A stretch of 64,000 nucleotides of DNA. Source: Isoetes taiwanensis. Lineage: Eukaryota > Streptophyta > Lycopodiopsida > Isoetales > Isoetaceae. Below are positions 32,801 to 43,994 of the stretch, in pieces. The notes beneath the pieces are model-generated. The model was not told the origin of the DNA. It saw only the letters and a list, made by a program, of their open reading frames with translations, and made no database searches. A program made the translations under genes and the position numbers. Position 1 is the stretch's first letter; every line of letters starts with the position of its first letter. The DNA lies in NCBI GenBank assembly GCA_021234155.1, contig JAJEKV010000033.1, positions 9,765,641-9,829,640 on the forward strand, written 5' to 3'.

Positions 32801-34646
32801 GTTACGCATCGGCTAAATACAGGGTACGTTGACTAATTAGGAGTTGGTGTTTGGTGTTTACGGAAGTGAACCTTCACTTGGAGTTTGTTTTGGTATCGAT
32901 GTTTTATTCATTTTTCTTGCATGTGGATGTGCCTTGCCTTTCCTTTCCTTTTGAGCATTGGAGTTTCTGGGGGTTGACATTTTGTGCCTTCCATGTGATT
33001 GGCGTCTTAATTATATTTCTTTACCTACTCATGGACTACTCTCTTGTGCTTTCCTGCACACGTTTATTCATTAGTTGATTATTGCTTGATATGAGTATTG
33101 CTTAAGGGGTTGATGATCTACATTTATGAGTGAATGGTTTGGGTGGTTCATGCATTGAGCTTTGAGTCCTGATGCTTTGCATGTTGAATTATTTCTATTA
33201 TCTAAAGTTGGATAGTTCCTGGATTTCCTTGAGTGTTGGGTTGGCTTTCTTTGCCTTTTTTCTTATTTTTGGCAAAGCTTGTGTATCGAATTCTTAGTCT
33301 TGCACACTCATTTCAAATGGCTTAGCGATTTTCATGCAATCTCGAGAATCCCTTGTGGACGTTCCATGTGCTCAGGCTTGGTATTGGTGGCATAGCAATA
33401 CTGTCATTTGGTTATGGTAAAGTGTTGGGGAAGTTAGGTGCTAATGAGGGTAGTTATTGGCATATAAATCATCTTTGTTTGAATTGCCGACATTTTTAGA
33501 TTTGAGTTTTATATCTCCTTGGTCGTCTGGGTTTGTTGCTTGAGTGCAACTATGCATCTTTAGTTACCAATGTTAATTTATCGGGTTTCGGGGAGTGAAT
33601 TGCATTTCGTAAGTGCATCTTTGAAGGATCTCTTTTGTGAGTGGGGGCATTCTCATTAGGACTTGAGTTATTGAGAGTTTTTGGGTTCCTATCATTATTT
33701 GCTTTAGTAGGATTATCTAATTGGGCAGATGGACATGGGATGTTTCAAGATAATTATGTCATAGGTTAAGAATCAGTGGCTGAAGATGTGGATAATTGAT
33801 GTAGATTAGGAATTAGTGGTTGAGGATGTAGAGAGTTGCTATCGGTCATGACTTATTTGTTCTATAGGTAGGTCTTGTGAGATGGTAGTATATGGGAGGC
33901 ATAATGGTAACAAGTATAGGATAGTGTGAGTTTAGGTTTGGTTATTGATACTATCTACGTTGCTTTGATCTTTGTAGTTGAAGTGCCAGCAAATTTGGGA
34001 CCTCTTTCTTGTTTCTCCTCCTATTTTAAGTTTGAAGCCTTTGCTTCCTTGTGTCTTGTCCATACACCTTGCTTCACTATGGTTTTGTAAATTTTCTTAT
34101 TTTCCTTTTTTTGCTTTATCTCTTCTCTTCTCCTTACAAGTGGCTTGGACTTTCTTTGGATTTTTTGACTCTTATTTGGAGGTTTAAGATTGACTTGGTT
34201 ACACTTGGATAGTTATGTTTCTCTGGGATGGGTTATGATCTGGCTCATGCACTTTGTGTTGCATCTAGTAACTTAGACATGGTAGAATTTGTGGGAGTTG
34301 GGTTTGCTTATGTTGAACTTTACATGTTGGATGCATATCTCCCTCATTTCTCTTTTAATATGGTTAGTTGTCGCATCTACCTTGATCTCTTGGCTTAATC
34401 TCTTGCTAAGTTGATCTCTTGGCTTAATCTCTTGCTAATGTTTCTCTGCCTTCCTGGCATTTAATGTGGCATCAAACCTTTACTTTCTCTTGCAATGCCT
34501 GCTTAGTTATACGTCTTGATTGGCTCTTGATCTTCAGAATAACCTTTGTCTCATTACCTTCTTGCCTAGATTTGGTCATTATACTCCGTTTAGCCTTAGA
34601 TTTTAGAGATGAGGTTATTAGGTTCTTTCTTTTCTGCCTCTTTTTT
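29815..34646 (+). other. Long T-rich, intron-like region
   Basis: The plus strand is strongly T-rich over almost 5 kb, with many ttttct and ttgctt words, as in plus-strand plant introns. A strong donor (atag|gtaagt) lies at 30260-30266. A minus-strand frame just left of it (29989-30240) has plausible protein composition, so strand is uncertain. A 29-bp tandem duplication lies at 34382-34439. I find no chain of coding exons. It may be the intron of a long or non-coding transcript, or sequence carried by a transposon. Confidence 0.4.
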
Positions 34647-34694
34647 CAGCATGCTTGTTTGGTTGTTTCCGTTGAGTGCAACTAGGCTCTAGAA
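34647..34694. repeat. 48-bp direct repeat, left copy
   Basis: It starts cagcatgcttgtttgg and ends ggctctagaa. It is repeated at 35581-35633 with a 5-bp expansion. The two copies flank an 886-bp segment that begins with the second copy of the 144-bp module. Confidence 0.85.
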
Positions 34695-34836
34695 GTATGA
34701 TTTATCTGCGTTTCAAGATAAGCAGATAAATCCGCTTCTTGAGGCTAGTTGAATGGTCCTCTATAATATTTATATCCATCTTGTCATGATTCATCCTTAT
34801 CAGCCGTCTAATAGCCTCTCCCCTTTGGTTAATTGT
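34693..34836. repeat. 144-bp module, copy 2
   Basis: Second copy of the hairpin-containing module at 29671-29814 in the same orientation, about 5.0 kb away. After its end the sequence is a short cccaccc run, unlike the first copy. Its left edge coincides with the end of the 48-bp repeat. Confidence 0.85.
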
Positions 34837-35094
34837 CCCACCCACCCACCCTTGCACCTTGTCTTAGATTTTTTTTTGTTCGTCATGTTCAGACCCTAAC
34901 TCGTGTTGTGGTAGCTTGTCTTGAGCAGTGCTAGCCTTTCTCGCTAAGAGTTTTGGTTCATGTGCTATTGTAAGAAGCTAGCTTTTTTCGCATGGATGTA
35001 CCATCTTGTATATCCTAAGGATCAAAGGATGGCCCTTATGCTTGGGGCTGCCATTTTTTGCACTCTTGATGTGTAGAGTTTTGAGGGGTCTTTG

Positions 35095-35250
35095 TGGAGG
35101 GTCTTTGCGCAGAGAATCATGGCCCTCGTGCTGTGTAATGGTACTATGATCTGGAGTGGTGACACTCGTGCCAAGTTTGTGACTTGGGATAGTGGCCCTC
35201 GTGCCCAGGATATAGTAGCCCTCGTGCCAAGAATGAGCCCTCGTACGCGT
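35095..35250 (+). repeat. Short degenerate repeats of gccctcgtgc
   Basis: The words ccctcgtgc / cactcgtgcc / ccctcgtac recur five or six times in ~150 bp at uneven spacing. It is a degenerate short repeat. The open frame across it follows the repeat and is not supported as a gene. Confidence 0.55.
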
Positions 35251-35580
35251 TGTTTCTTCTTTTTGCAGGTTTGTTCAAGGATGGATTTGGACTTATGACC
35301 ATGATGTGGTTCATTATGGTTATAGCATTAAGGGCTTGGCGAGGCTCTTGGCTTGTTGGGGTCGTGGTCTAGACATTAGCTATGAGGGCATATGAACCTT
35401 TGTACAAAATTTATTCGTGTTCATATATATATTATTTGCAGCAATTAATGATCTTTGTATGCCCAAAAAGGCCGGTGTGCATGAGGGATTGGTGAAGTGA
35501 TGATTTTTCAAAGTGAAACGAGGAAGTGTTGTAATATGGATTTGGAAATAAGGGGGAGGGCCATATGGCTCATTCATTAT

Positions 35581-35633
35581 CAGCATGCTTGTTTGGTTGT
35601 GTTGTTTCCGTTGAGTGCAACTAGGCTCTAGAA
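35581..35633. repeat. 48-bp direct repeat, right copy (53 bp)
   Basis: Right partner of 34647-34694, with tgttg inserted after ggttg. It closes the 886-bp segment. The DNA that follows (tttagattttatg) presumably is the original downstream flank. Confidence 0.85.
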
Positions 35634-36127
35634 TTTAGATTTTATGATATCCTATGCATACGTTGTCATAATCATGGATTTACATAGGCCTCAATCAAGG
35701 GATGGAGAGTGCTCGGGGCGTCATTTCACTACTTCAGTCAAGACCTTCACTAAATGGATGAAGTATGCTAGACGTGTCGTTCGGACATTTGTCATGCATT
35801 AATGCCCCTTATGCTCACCCTCCTATCTTTCTTAGCATATTGAATACAAAAACCGCAAATTCAACTTTACATACAAATGCAACAAGAGGCAACATCATCA
35901 GCAGATGTAAGGAATCAAGTTCAATTCTCATATTGTTTCAAGCTTAAAACCAAATTCCCCTCCCCCCCACCCAAATAAGGAAAAAGTTACTAAATCATAT
36001 ACCACACCATTCAACGCATTGGGCAACTCCTTCCTAAAAATACACAACATGCGAGGCTTTGGACAGCTCCTTGCTAGGGATGCATAGATCTAACAGCTTT
36101 ACATCTCTACAATAGAACCTTATCTAT

Positions 36128-36156
36128 GCCCGGCAATGCCGGGCACCCATTACTAG
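36128..36156 (+). mobile_element. Probable Helitron 3' terminus
   Basis: A 7-bp GC stem with a 3-nt loop (gcccggc-aat-gccgggc, 36128-36144) is followed by eight bases and ctag, then t. This is the layout of plant Helitron 3' ends: hairpin, short spacer, CTRR, insertion before T. The 5' TC end was not located, so the extent of the element is unknown. It could include some of the T-rich region upstream. No Rep/helicase coding sequence was seen, so a non-autonomous copy is most likely. Confidence 0.5.
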
Positions 36157-36479
36157 TCTCATACAAATTAAGTTCGGCTCATGAATAAGTTCCCTTACAA
36201 TTAAGGGTATTTCCAAAAAAAAAAAAAAGTAAACGTGAGGTGCTTGGTAAATCATATATGCTGGAATTAAAATTCGTTTTTCTAACTACTGAGATTTAGG
36301 GTTGAAAACATGAACATCTACAGGAAGAGAGGCATATGATTAGGTATGATGGAAGAAAAGATCCAGAGCTGGAACGTAAGCCTGGTCCCTGGTATGGATC
36401 TAAACCTATTTGGCTGTGTGTTACTGTAACAAGGGCAGTCGCTGGGCCTTTATATGGCCCCTGAATCGATGTGGCAAAC

Positions 36480-36596
36480 ATGAGAAGCCTCCGAATTCTG
36501 CTCAGTTTTTTGTTTCTTGTAGTCTTGTTTCTGAGCGCTAGCTATGGTCAGGAAGAAAGGAGATCTGAATCTGGCTACAAGAAGAAGAATGGTTGA
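36480..36596 (+). CDS. Small ORF with signal peptide
   Basis: A 38-codon frame begins M-R-S-L-R and has a strongly hydrophobic core (about residues 6-20), then S-A-S-Y-G and a charged tail with K-K-K. This is a textbook secretory signal peptide with a likely cut near residue 21-24. A TATA-like tttatatgg lies about 30 bp upstream of the ATG. The frame stops at a TGA directly after the basic tail, so it may be a first exon of a secreted-peptide gene or an eroded copy. I cannot assign a family. The overlapping frame from 36544 is listed separately. Confidence 0.4.
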   Translation: MRSLRILLSFLFLVVLFLSASYGQEERRSESGYKKKNG

Positions 36597-36882
36597 GGAA
36601 AATGCCAAAGAGACAAAGAAGCAGAAGTTGTTTTCCTTTCATTAAATCGTGGCCCCCTTGTGTGATAAGGCAAGTAAAGCAGCATGCTCAGTTGAGAACT
36701 CTGTGAGCAATGAAGGGCAAGCTCTGGAACTAGCTTCTGCTACACCTGAGAAGGTCAAGAATCTTGAATACATTGAGGAAAGTGGAGACAGAGAGCAGAA
36801 TTGCAATAACATGACTCCTGCCAAAGACTCAACTATTGGTACTACACAAGCAATTGGCACACATCGAGCTCGTCAGGTCTGA
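36544..36882 (+). pseudogene. Unidentified Lys/Glu-rich frame with one stop
   Basis: Starting M-V-R-K-K-G, a basic 33-residue segment ends at TAA (36643-36645), and the same frame then continues open for about 78 codons. The continuation is Ser/Glu/Ala-rich and hydrophilic, ending R-A-R-Q-V. It may be a broken exon, or chance; no domain is visible. It overlaps the signal-peptide ORF in another register, so at most one of the two is likely to be real. Confidence 0.3.
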
Positions 36883-37363
36883 TCTATACAAATTATTTAT
36901 GCTTATGCAGTTCTTCAATGATGAAACTAGGTGCTGCTATCAATTATAGTTAATGATAAAAGATCTATTGATAGAACTCTCAGATCATGTACTTCACAAA
37001 GTTATGATGTAGATCTACTATTCTTCATAACCCGAAGGGATGGAATCATGATAGAGGGATGTGGTCACAACATGGAAAGAGACGCCAAACTGGAAAACCA
37101 AGCACGGAGAAGCCTCTCTCCTGCCTGGTATCAAAGAAAGAGAGTCAAGGGAACTGCTGAGAAAACGCCGATGAGAAGTCGATGAGAAGAAATAGCGATT
37201 CCCAAATGAACTAGAGCCCCAAAAAATGCATGCATGGGAGAATGCATGCTCGCCTCTTCGAGAATACCGATCCGATGACTCGAGGTATGTCACTTTTCCT
37301 TGGTATTTTCTTTTTGTTAACTTTGAATCATGTATTGTAAGGAAGGAAGGAAGGAAGGTACTT

Positions 37364-40300
37364 TTATCGTCCACGGAGACCAATCGGTCTATGGGACCCA
37401 ATACAAAAACGCAGCAAGCGGATTACTGCCCGGATTAAAAACCCCGCCCGAAGGGTTTTCGAGGGAAAACCGTGGCAAAGAATCCGCCCACGACAAACTA
37501 ACATACAAAATGCGTAAACACCCAAATATATACAAATCATGCACCGCACCCGCAGCTGCCTAATCAACGAGCAGCAGCCAGCGGGGCAAAGGTGACCTCG
37601 CAGGTCCAAGATTCTCCGAATGTAATGCGACCCGGGCACGCGTCGACGGCGGTGTGTTCATCAAGAAATGTAAGGGCAAGTCCGCCGTATTTAAGGGGCG
37701 TGATCCGCCCGGACCGACAACGCTGGCAACTCAACGGAAAGTGTGAGACTCATCCTCAATGGCACTCGTTTGACAAAGACGGACAGAGCTTTGCCCCGGG
37801 GGCTCCCCAATCCACCGCCGCCCGCCTCGACGCGAAGATGGTGGGCACCTCAGGCGAATGGAGGCAATGAGTCTTTTTGAGGGGGTACGGTGGGAACGCA
37901 GTGAGAGCCGTGGGCCCCGAGCTAACATGGGGTTGATGTGCTCCTTGTAATGGGTCATTTTGACCTCGCTCTAGAGCGCCGGGTCCCAGAGCTTGCCAAG
38001 GAAACAAGCGCCTAGGTAGTCCCGCTAGGGCCGCCACGACGGCCGCCGTGGTCCACCCGCGACGACATTCTCTCCTCGCGACGCTCCATCCGGGCGAACC
38101 ACCGATCTCTCTTACCCTCCAACAGGGCCCCTAAGCCGCCTGCGGACTCATTGCCCAGGTGTAAGCCAAAAGGGAGCCGAGCATCACCCATAGTAACCAC
38201 TTTCTCAAAATAGACGATGTGTCTATCAAGGGCTGCCCAATCGGGCGGGAAGAATCCGGTTTCCCCGCAGCAGACCGATAGGGAACTGGGTTTCACCCCA
38301 AGTGCCCGTGCCAAAATGCCTTTTGCACCTGCCCAAGTCGCTCCATGTCGCCAAAGAGACGACAGGGCCCCAAACCTCGACCCCCGCATTTAAGGACAGC
38401 TCGACCGGCCCGAACAGATGTGGACCGATGGCCCCAATCATAGAGCTCGCCCGGTGACTATTGTTCCGATGGCATAAAGCGCTTTCTGGGCTTTGTCACA
38501 CGCATAGCGGATAGACGCCTCCCGCCAGAGCGAGGAGGGGAACTCCACCCTTAGATACTTGTAGGTGGGCGTGGACGTCCACGATCGGCCCCCGATATGT
38601 GAGTGCAGGAGGCATGGGGTGACGCGGAAGAGGATATGAGAACCACCCCGGTCTTGGCGATTCACGCCAAGATGTCCAGTAGCCCCGACAAAATGTGTCT
38701 AGGGCATCCGGTGAGACCGCATAGCCGGGGTGTGGGCCAAAAAGCCAACATCGTCCGCGATAGATGAGTCGGGCGGATGACTGGTGCAAAAGTCGTATGC
38801 CATCTCCCCATGCTCAAGAAGCCGTGGCTCTAACCGATCAATGTAGAGGCCAAAAGTGTTGGCGAGAGGGGGCAACCTGGGACCGATACTACTAGTGAAT
38901 GCTTGGCCCGTCCACCGCATCCCGCCAAAACAACTCTCATACAACTCGTGATATGGCATTCTCGCGACAGTGCGGTGAGCCCGGGAGCCTGATTGACGCA
39001 GTCTAGCCTACGCTTTTCAGGGAACCGTATCAAAAAGCCTTGAAGTCCACAAAGCGGCAATACAAGTCCCGCCGATGATTCCGGGCTGTCTTCAATCGTG
39101 CGCTAGTGTGAAGATATGGTCAATCGTTGAGTGGCGGGGTCTAAAGCCCGTCGTGTGTGAGGGCTCGCGACATCTACCGCCTCGCCGCCCGGGTCAATTT
39201 GTTGCTCGAGAATGCCACCAACGGTTTGGCAAACACCGAGCTAACCATGATCGTCCGGTAATTGGCGGGACAAAGGTGGGTCGCCTGCCTTGTGAATGGG
39301 AACAACCACGCTTGTGGTCCATTGTCGGGGAGACCTTCCCGCAATGCTCGTTGAGCAGGGGTAGTGAGGACCGGCACAAGCGGCTGCCCTGCCCATTTGA
39401 GTAACTCGGCCTGCATACCATCGAGGTCAGCTGCCTTCCCATTAGCCAGCCGTTGCAGGCCCTCCTCAACATCCTCCTCCACGAGAACCAATGGGGGGCC
39501 ATCCTGTGGGGGTATGGGCGTACGCGTCCCTGGCGGGTCATAGAGCCTTTGCAAAGTACTGTTTCCACGCCCGGGTGTGATGTCCCCTGTAGGCTCGGAT
39601 CGGCCTTCAAGCACTCTGCGCCAAAAGGTTCGAGGATGAGTGTCCAAAGAGGCCAAACATCTCCCTCGATGCTTGGCAAGGTACCGCGCCTTTGTCTCCT
39701 TCAGATGGGCGCGGTACTGTGTGGTGGCCTGCAAGCGGGTACCTGGATCCAGAATGTGACGGAGCTGCCGCTTGCGTTCTTTACACTCCGCATCAAACCA
39801 TCGGTTACGCGGGAATGTTGCTGACCCTGAGCGGCGACGCGGGGTCGGCCAGCACCTGCCCGCCGTGATCCCGTAATAGCGAAGTCACCGGGTAGTGCCT
39901 GGCCGCTTCTAGTGTGGAGGTCCGCTATTACCGGGGGAGGGCATCCATGAGCATCTCGGCGTAGTCCTCTCGCCGCTCATAATCTAGTTTCAACCGAGGG
40001 GCGCGAGGGGGCTGGCATAGTGGGGGTTCTGGCGGCTTGCCAAACCAAGTCCAAATAAAGTGGGAGGTGATCTGAGTCGACCTCCTCATCCCGACTGTCT
40101 GTGCCCACCCGGAAACGACTGACGAGATGCATATCTTGCGCAACTACGAGCACATAGTCCACCACACTAGACCCTCCCCCCTGATTGTCCTGTCTGCATG
40201 TGCACTTGGAGAATCGCCACCCGCGGATGTGCCATTGCAAATTATCAAGTCAAAAATACCACATAGCAGGGAGCAACTATCTCGCCAAAGCGAAAGTGAC

Positions 40301-40880
40301 GGCTGTCATCCGATCCTCGTGGGCGGTGTTGCTTCAAGGGGCGTAAACAGGACATCGGGTCGTGAGGGGTCAAGTCGCATGGGTTGCTCTACTCCCCGTC
40401 CAGTGCATTGAAGTCTCCAAGAAGGACGACCCTACCCAAGCTATTGGTGCTGCCGTATGTCATCATATAGATCGACATAAGGGTCCATCCTATCCGCGAT
40501 CGGGTGGCCGGCGATAGAAGGTGCTCATGCGGAGGGAAATAACAAAGGCCGTAAAAGAGGGTTGCCACCGGTATTATGCACACGAACCCACAAGTACCGG
40601 TTGTGTCCGTTCGCCTTCTCCGGAGGGTAACCGAATGTGCCAAGGTTGTCCAAAGAGTAGCAAGCCACTCCACCATGACCTCTCTCGGCCTGCATGTGTA
40701 TTGAAGACCGAGAAATGTTGGTAACCCGCCAGATCGTAGCTCAGGCTCAAAGATGCTCCCATGTCTCCATGAGGAAGATGAGATCCATATCGGCCGCCAT
40801 CGAAGTTCGACCGCCCCCTTCGCCAAGGGAAGCCTCGACAATTCCATGAGACCACCCGGAGGCACAATTCCTATTTATCG
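37364..40880 (-). pseudogene. LINE ORF2 (endonuclease, RT, C-terminus), multiply frameshifted
   Basis: The endonuclease starts near 40850 (S-W-N-C-R-G), with G-D-F-N-A at about 40400-40430 and an intact S-D-H-L-P-L near 40060. Reverse-transcriptase blocks follow: L-A-N-G-K-A-A-D-L-D-G and N-Y-R-T-I-M-V-S-S-V-F-A-K (39240-39450), G-L-Y-I-D-R-L-E near 38840, and A-D-D-V-G-F-L-A-H at 38735-38763, where one extra base disturbs the Y-A-D-D codons. The thumb and tail fill 37.7-38.5 kb. The C-terminus is S-H-R-P-I-G-L-R-G-R with TAA at 37364-37366. Catalytic residues look conserved apart from the frame breaks. Confidence 0.8.
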
Positions 40881-41487
40881 CCAGGGATGGTATGCGCTAC
40901 CGAAGTCGCGGGGGAGGACTCGGAAGCAGAGGTCGAAAGGAGAAGTAGATGGAGCGGAGGCGCGATGTGGTCGAGAGGGCATGGGTCGTGGAGGGAGCGC
41001 AGGAGTAGGAGCAGGAGAAGGGGGGGGGGCGGTAGGAGAAGCGTATGTGGCCACGCGGTAGCCGGGATTGGGGCCGCGGGTCCGCAGCAGCGTGTCGCCG
41101 TTTTAAAATGTGCATCCCGCCGAACCACCCCGCGCGACTTCCGGGTGGCTTAATGCCTCCCCCCGACAAGCTCCTATTTGCGCTCCTCCCGTTGCAGACC
41201 GTGTGAGGTCCCGGCCCACGCATGTGGATGTCCCTTCAAAGATCCGCCCCGGGCGCAATATGGCATCACGCACTGCGGCATCCGCAACCCGGGAATATGA
41301 CAATGCGGTCACGCCGTGCCGAGCCCCATGACGGCTGCTCGAGAAATGTGAACTGCCCCCGGAATGTCATCCGGACGAGAATGTGTGTTCGAATGTTGTG
41401 GGCGAGACTTCCCCTGCTTCCGCTCGCATGCCCCGAACTACCGATTGTGGCCTCCTCCGCCAAGGCCCCCGAGTTCTACGCCGCTGG

Positions 41488-42489
41488 TCAAAGGTGGGCG
41501 AGGGCCGGGTCCCGTGGCCGGGGTGGTGGTGGCCGGGATGGCGGGAGTGGCCGGAGGGCGGGAAGCAGCGGCGGGGCCCGGCCGCCTGCGGAGGCCGTGG
41601 TGGGCGGGTAGCGGGCTGGCCGGGAGCCGAGGCGTTCTGCGGCCTTGTGAAGCCTGGGAGCACGGCTCTCTTGCGTGGGGGCCGCCGTTATTATCTTCCT
41701 CGCCAAGACCGGGCCGCCAAGGCCGACTATGAACCCCTGAAGTGGAGACCTGCTGTCTATGGATGGTTGCCCGCACCCCCTCGGAGCTCCGGGCTCAGTG
41801 GGGCGTGCTCGAGGCTCCCCAAGACACGCGCCGAGGGCTGGGCTTGCCGTTCCGATCTTACTCTCGAGAGATCCCGGGTTTGCCCGGCCGCCCCCAAGAG
41901 CAGCCTGCGCTTCCCGTGCCATGGTGGTGGCTGCCTCCACCTCTGACTGAAGCCGAGACACCGTGACCATCGTCTCCTGCATTGCGCGCTCCCTCTCCTG
42001 TGTCATGGTGTCCAGAGTGATGAACACAGAGTCTAGGCGGGCCCGCATGTCACCGGCGACCTCCGCTCGGCTTTGTTGCCTTTCGGTGTGCCGGGCCAAG
42101 GCCATCTTCCACATGCGTCAGGCGGTCTCGGACACTGTGATGCGGTTCTTCTCGACCACCATTTGCCTTTTGAGCACATGGGATGCCGAGGACTCCATCT
42201 CCACTGTCATGCCAGCCAGGCGGGCACTGTTAGCCTCAATACGAGCACTGTTAGCCTCCACTCTCGCTTTGACATGGCTCCAATTCTCTGCCGAGGCAGG
42301 AGTTCCTATGTGGTCTGAGCAATCAATCCCTTCCGGCCGGGCTGGCCTCGCTGAGGGGGCCTTAGCCTTAGCCCGAGCCTCCTTCTTCATGGAGGATGAC
42401 TCTCCCCTGTCCATGATGGCTGATCGGGACCGTTTGTGCGGCGGCCCTTCTCCTTGGGTTTCCCAGGCTGGCCCATCTTCTGTGGCCAT
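41488..42489 (-). pseudogene. LINE ORF1 with long coiled coil
   Basis: The ATG at 42489 (M-A-T-E-D-G-P) opens a frame that runs to a single TGA at about 42118 and continues in the same frame to 41488. A nuclear-localisation-like K-R-S-R is near residue 17. A coiled coil with E-A-N-S-A-R-I-E-A-N-S-A-R repeats runs from about residue 60 past the stop to about residue 190. The C-terminal part is Pro/Arg-rich. A further fragment at 41266-41463 may be the RNA-binding part in another frame. The stop lies in a CTG context and may be a sequence error. Confidence 0.7.
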
Positions 42490-42760
42490 GACTTTCAAAG
42501 TTTGAGGGGTCTATGGCTGCGGAAAGGTGCTTAGAATCCAATTTGGGGACTCAAAAACGCGGGCAGAGCACCTTTTGGGGGTGTGGGGGTCTTGGGGGTT
42601 TCAAAGTTTGAGGGGTCTCTGGCTGCCTAAAGGGTGCTTAGAATCCAATTTGGGGACTCGTAAAGACCAGGCAGAAAGCACCTTTTTGGGGGTTTGGGGG
42701 TTTTGGGGGTGCCAAAGTTTAATGGGTCTCTGGCTGCCTAAAGGGTGCTTGTAAGGCCAA
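42490..42760 (-). repeat. Tandem ~108-bp monomers in the LINE 5' UTR
   Basis: About 2.5 copies of a unit lie immediately upstream of ORF1. Each starts (plus strand) caaagtttgaggggtct and contains gtgcttagaatccaatttgggg and a G-rich g(g)tttggggg run. The repeat starts at about 42493, 42599 and 42710. On the minus strand this gives C-rich monomers stacked before the ORF1 start, like the promoter monomers of some mammalian L1 elements. Confidence 0.8.
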
Positions 42761-43967
42761 AGTACATAGTTATTATGCCCACATATAAATATACACAATA
42801 ATCATTTGAGTGGACCATCCTTCAAATACTCCATCAAATTAATAACAATAAAAAAAAAAACTTTATTTCCATAAACCAGTAATGAAGATATATACAATTG
42901 GAATATAGGATTCAACACCCTTTGACACATACAAAGGCAATATTTTGCAGTGCAGTATAATTCTCAAGTAAAAAATAAGGTCTTGCTAAAGGCACATTAA
43001 AGCTCCTTCTAAATAGAGGATGCTTGTTTTCAGTCCAAAGATGAGATTTTGTTGCCAATAGTTGGTTATACTTTCCAATAGTTGGTTATACTTTTCATTC
43101 TTAGGTGGATGGATTCCGCCCCCCCATATACTAAGGCTGCTTGTTTTCAGTCCAAAGATGAGATTCTTAGTGATAGTCGGTTATACTTGCCATTCTCGAG
43201 TAGCTGGATTCTGCCCTCCAATGTTTTCTACCTAGTAGGTAGAGAACCATTATGGGTGAGGATGGATTCGAACCCTTGGACACCGTGGTTCATAGCCACA
43301 TACGATTCCATTGTGTCTTCAGCTTCCTAGGTGCATTCAAGGGCTTCTTGTCGACATGCTTACAACATGATCAACGGGGGTTAGCTGCAAGGAATATCTA
43401 GTGTTATAACAGGGTTTTTTTCTGTTTTTGTACTGTTTTCTCTAAGGTTTTCATATGATTTGGTGGCCGTATTCATCCAGGTGTATTTAGTATTTCTAGA
43501 GTGCACCCTTTTGTTAGCCGTTGATTTTAGAAAAGGGGGCAAATCCTGCGGTGGAGGCTTTTTTGTGGTGGGTGTGAATATCCTCCCATTATTTTTAGGG
43601 TTTTTTTTAGGGTTGTGTGGATTAGGGCCATTTTTATTATCAGAGATAAATCAAACATAGGGCTTGCTTCTGGTTTATGTGGAAATGATCCGGTGAAGAA
43701 GATGGTCGATTCGGGGTCAATATCATTGCGTCGTTCTCGTCAACCCTAGGGAGCTACACTATTCTTCCGCTGGTGGGTATCATTTTTTCCATTTGGTTCT
43801 CGCTAGGCAAATGTTTGCATGCAAGCTCATATAGAGGCTTCCTTTCAGAAGAGCTAGAACCTCAGATACAATCCATGGTAGCTAATTTCGATGATGCAAG
43901 GGTTAGACAGAAACCTCTGGTTATTCTTATTTATTGAGAAGCTGTGGCCAGGCAAGGCTTTATCAGA
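42761..43967. other. Non-coding DNA with a local duplication
   Basis: A ~85-bp segment containing gcttgttttcagtccaaagatgagatt and gttatactt is present at about 43022-43105 and again at 43138-43215. Within the first copy, ccaatagttggttatactt is itself doubled. There is no convincing gene. T-rich, intron-like DNA continues to about 43960. Confidence 0.6.
43264..43320 (-). other. B-box-containing tRNA-like/SINE-like segment
   Basis: On the minus strand ggttcgaatcc (plus 43264-43274) is a perfect pol III B-box. Upstream of it is a 4-bp stem with a 7-nt loop (gtgg-ctatgaa-ccac) at anticodon-arm distance. The D-arm and acceptor stem are not recognisable. It is probably a SINE relic or tRNA pseudogene. 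Confidence 0.35.
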
Positions 43968-43994
43968 GGAAGGAAGGAAGGAATGAAGTATATT

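Larger units (their letters stand above)
37340..42760 (-). mobile_element. GC-rich LINE, minus strand, full length but fragmented
   Basis: All parts of a LINE are present in order on the minus strand: tandem 5' UTR monomers, coiled-coil ORF1, endonuclease, reverse transcriptase and a C-terminal tail ending directly at a (TTCC)n tail (37340-37358). It is much more GC-rich than its surroundings. The ORFs break frame every few hundred bases. At least some breaks may be sequence errors at CAG/CTG sites, which look scarce here. It belongs to the same broad family as the LINE at 43.97-45.17 kb, because both end in S-H-R-P-x-G-L-R-G-R. Confidence 0.85.

Noticed and set aside
29671-34836. The two 144-bp modules as LTRs of a 5.2-kb retrotransposon
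   Set aside because: No TG/CA ends, no primer-binding site, no target duplication and no coding sequence between them.
40753-42505. Long Gly/Arg/Pro-rich frames on the plus strand in the GC-rich LINE
   Set aside because: High GC removes stop codons on all frames; the coiled-coil ORF1 and endonuclease read on the minus strand.
43264-43320. Functional tRNA gene
   Set aside because: B-box and an anticodon-like arm only; no acceptor stem or D-arm pairing could be found.
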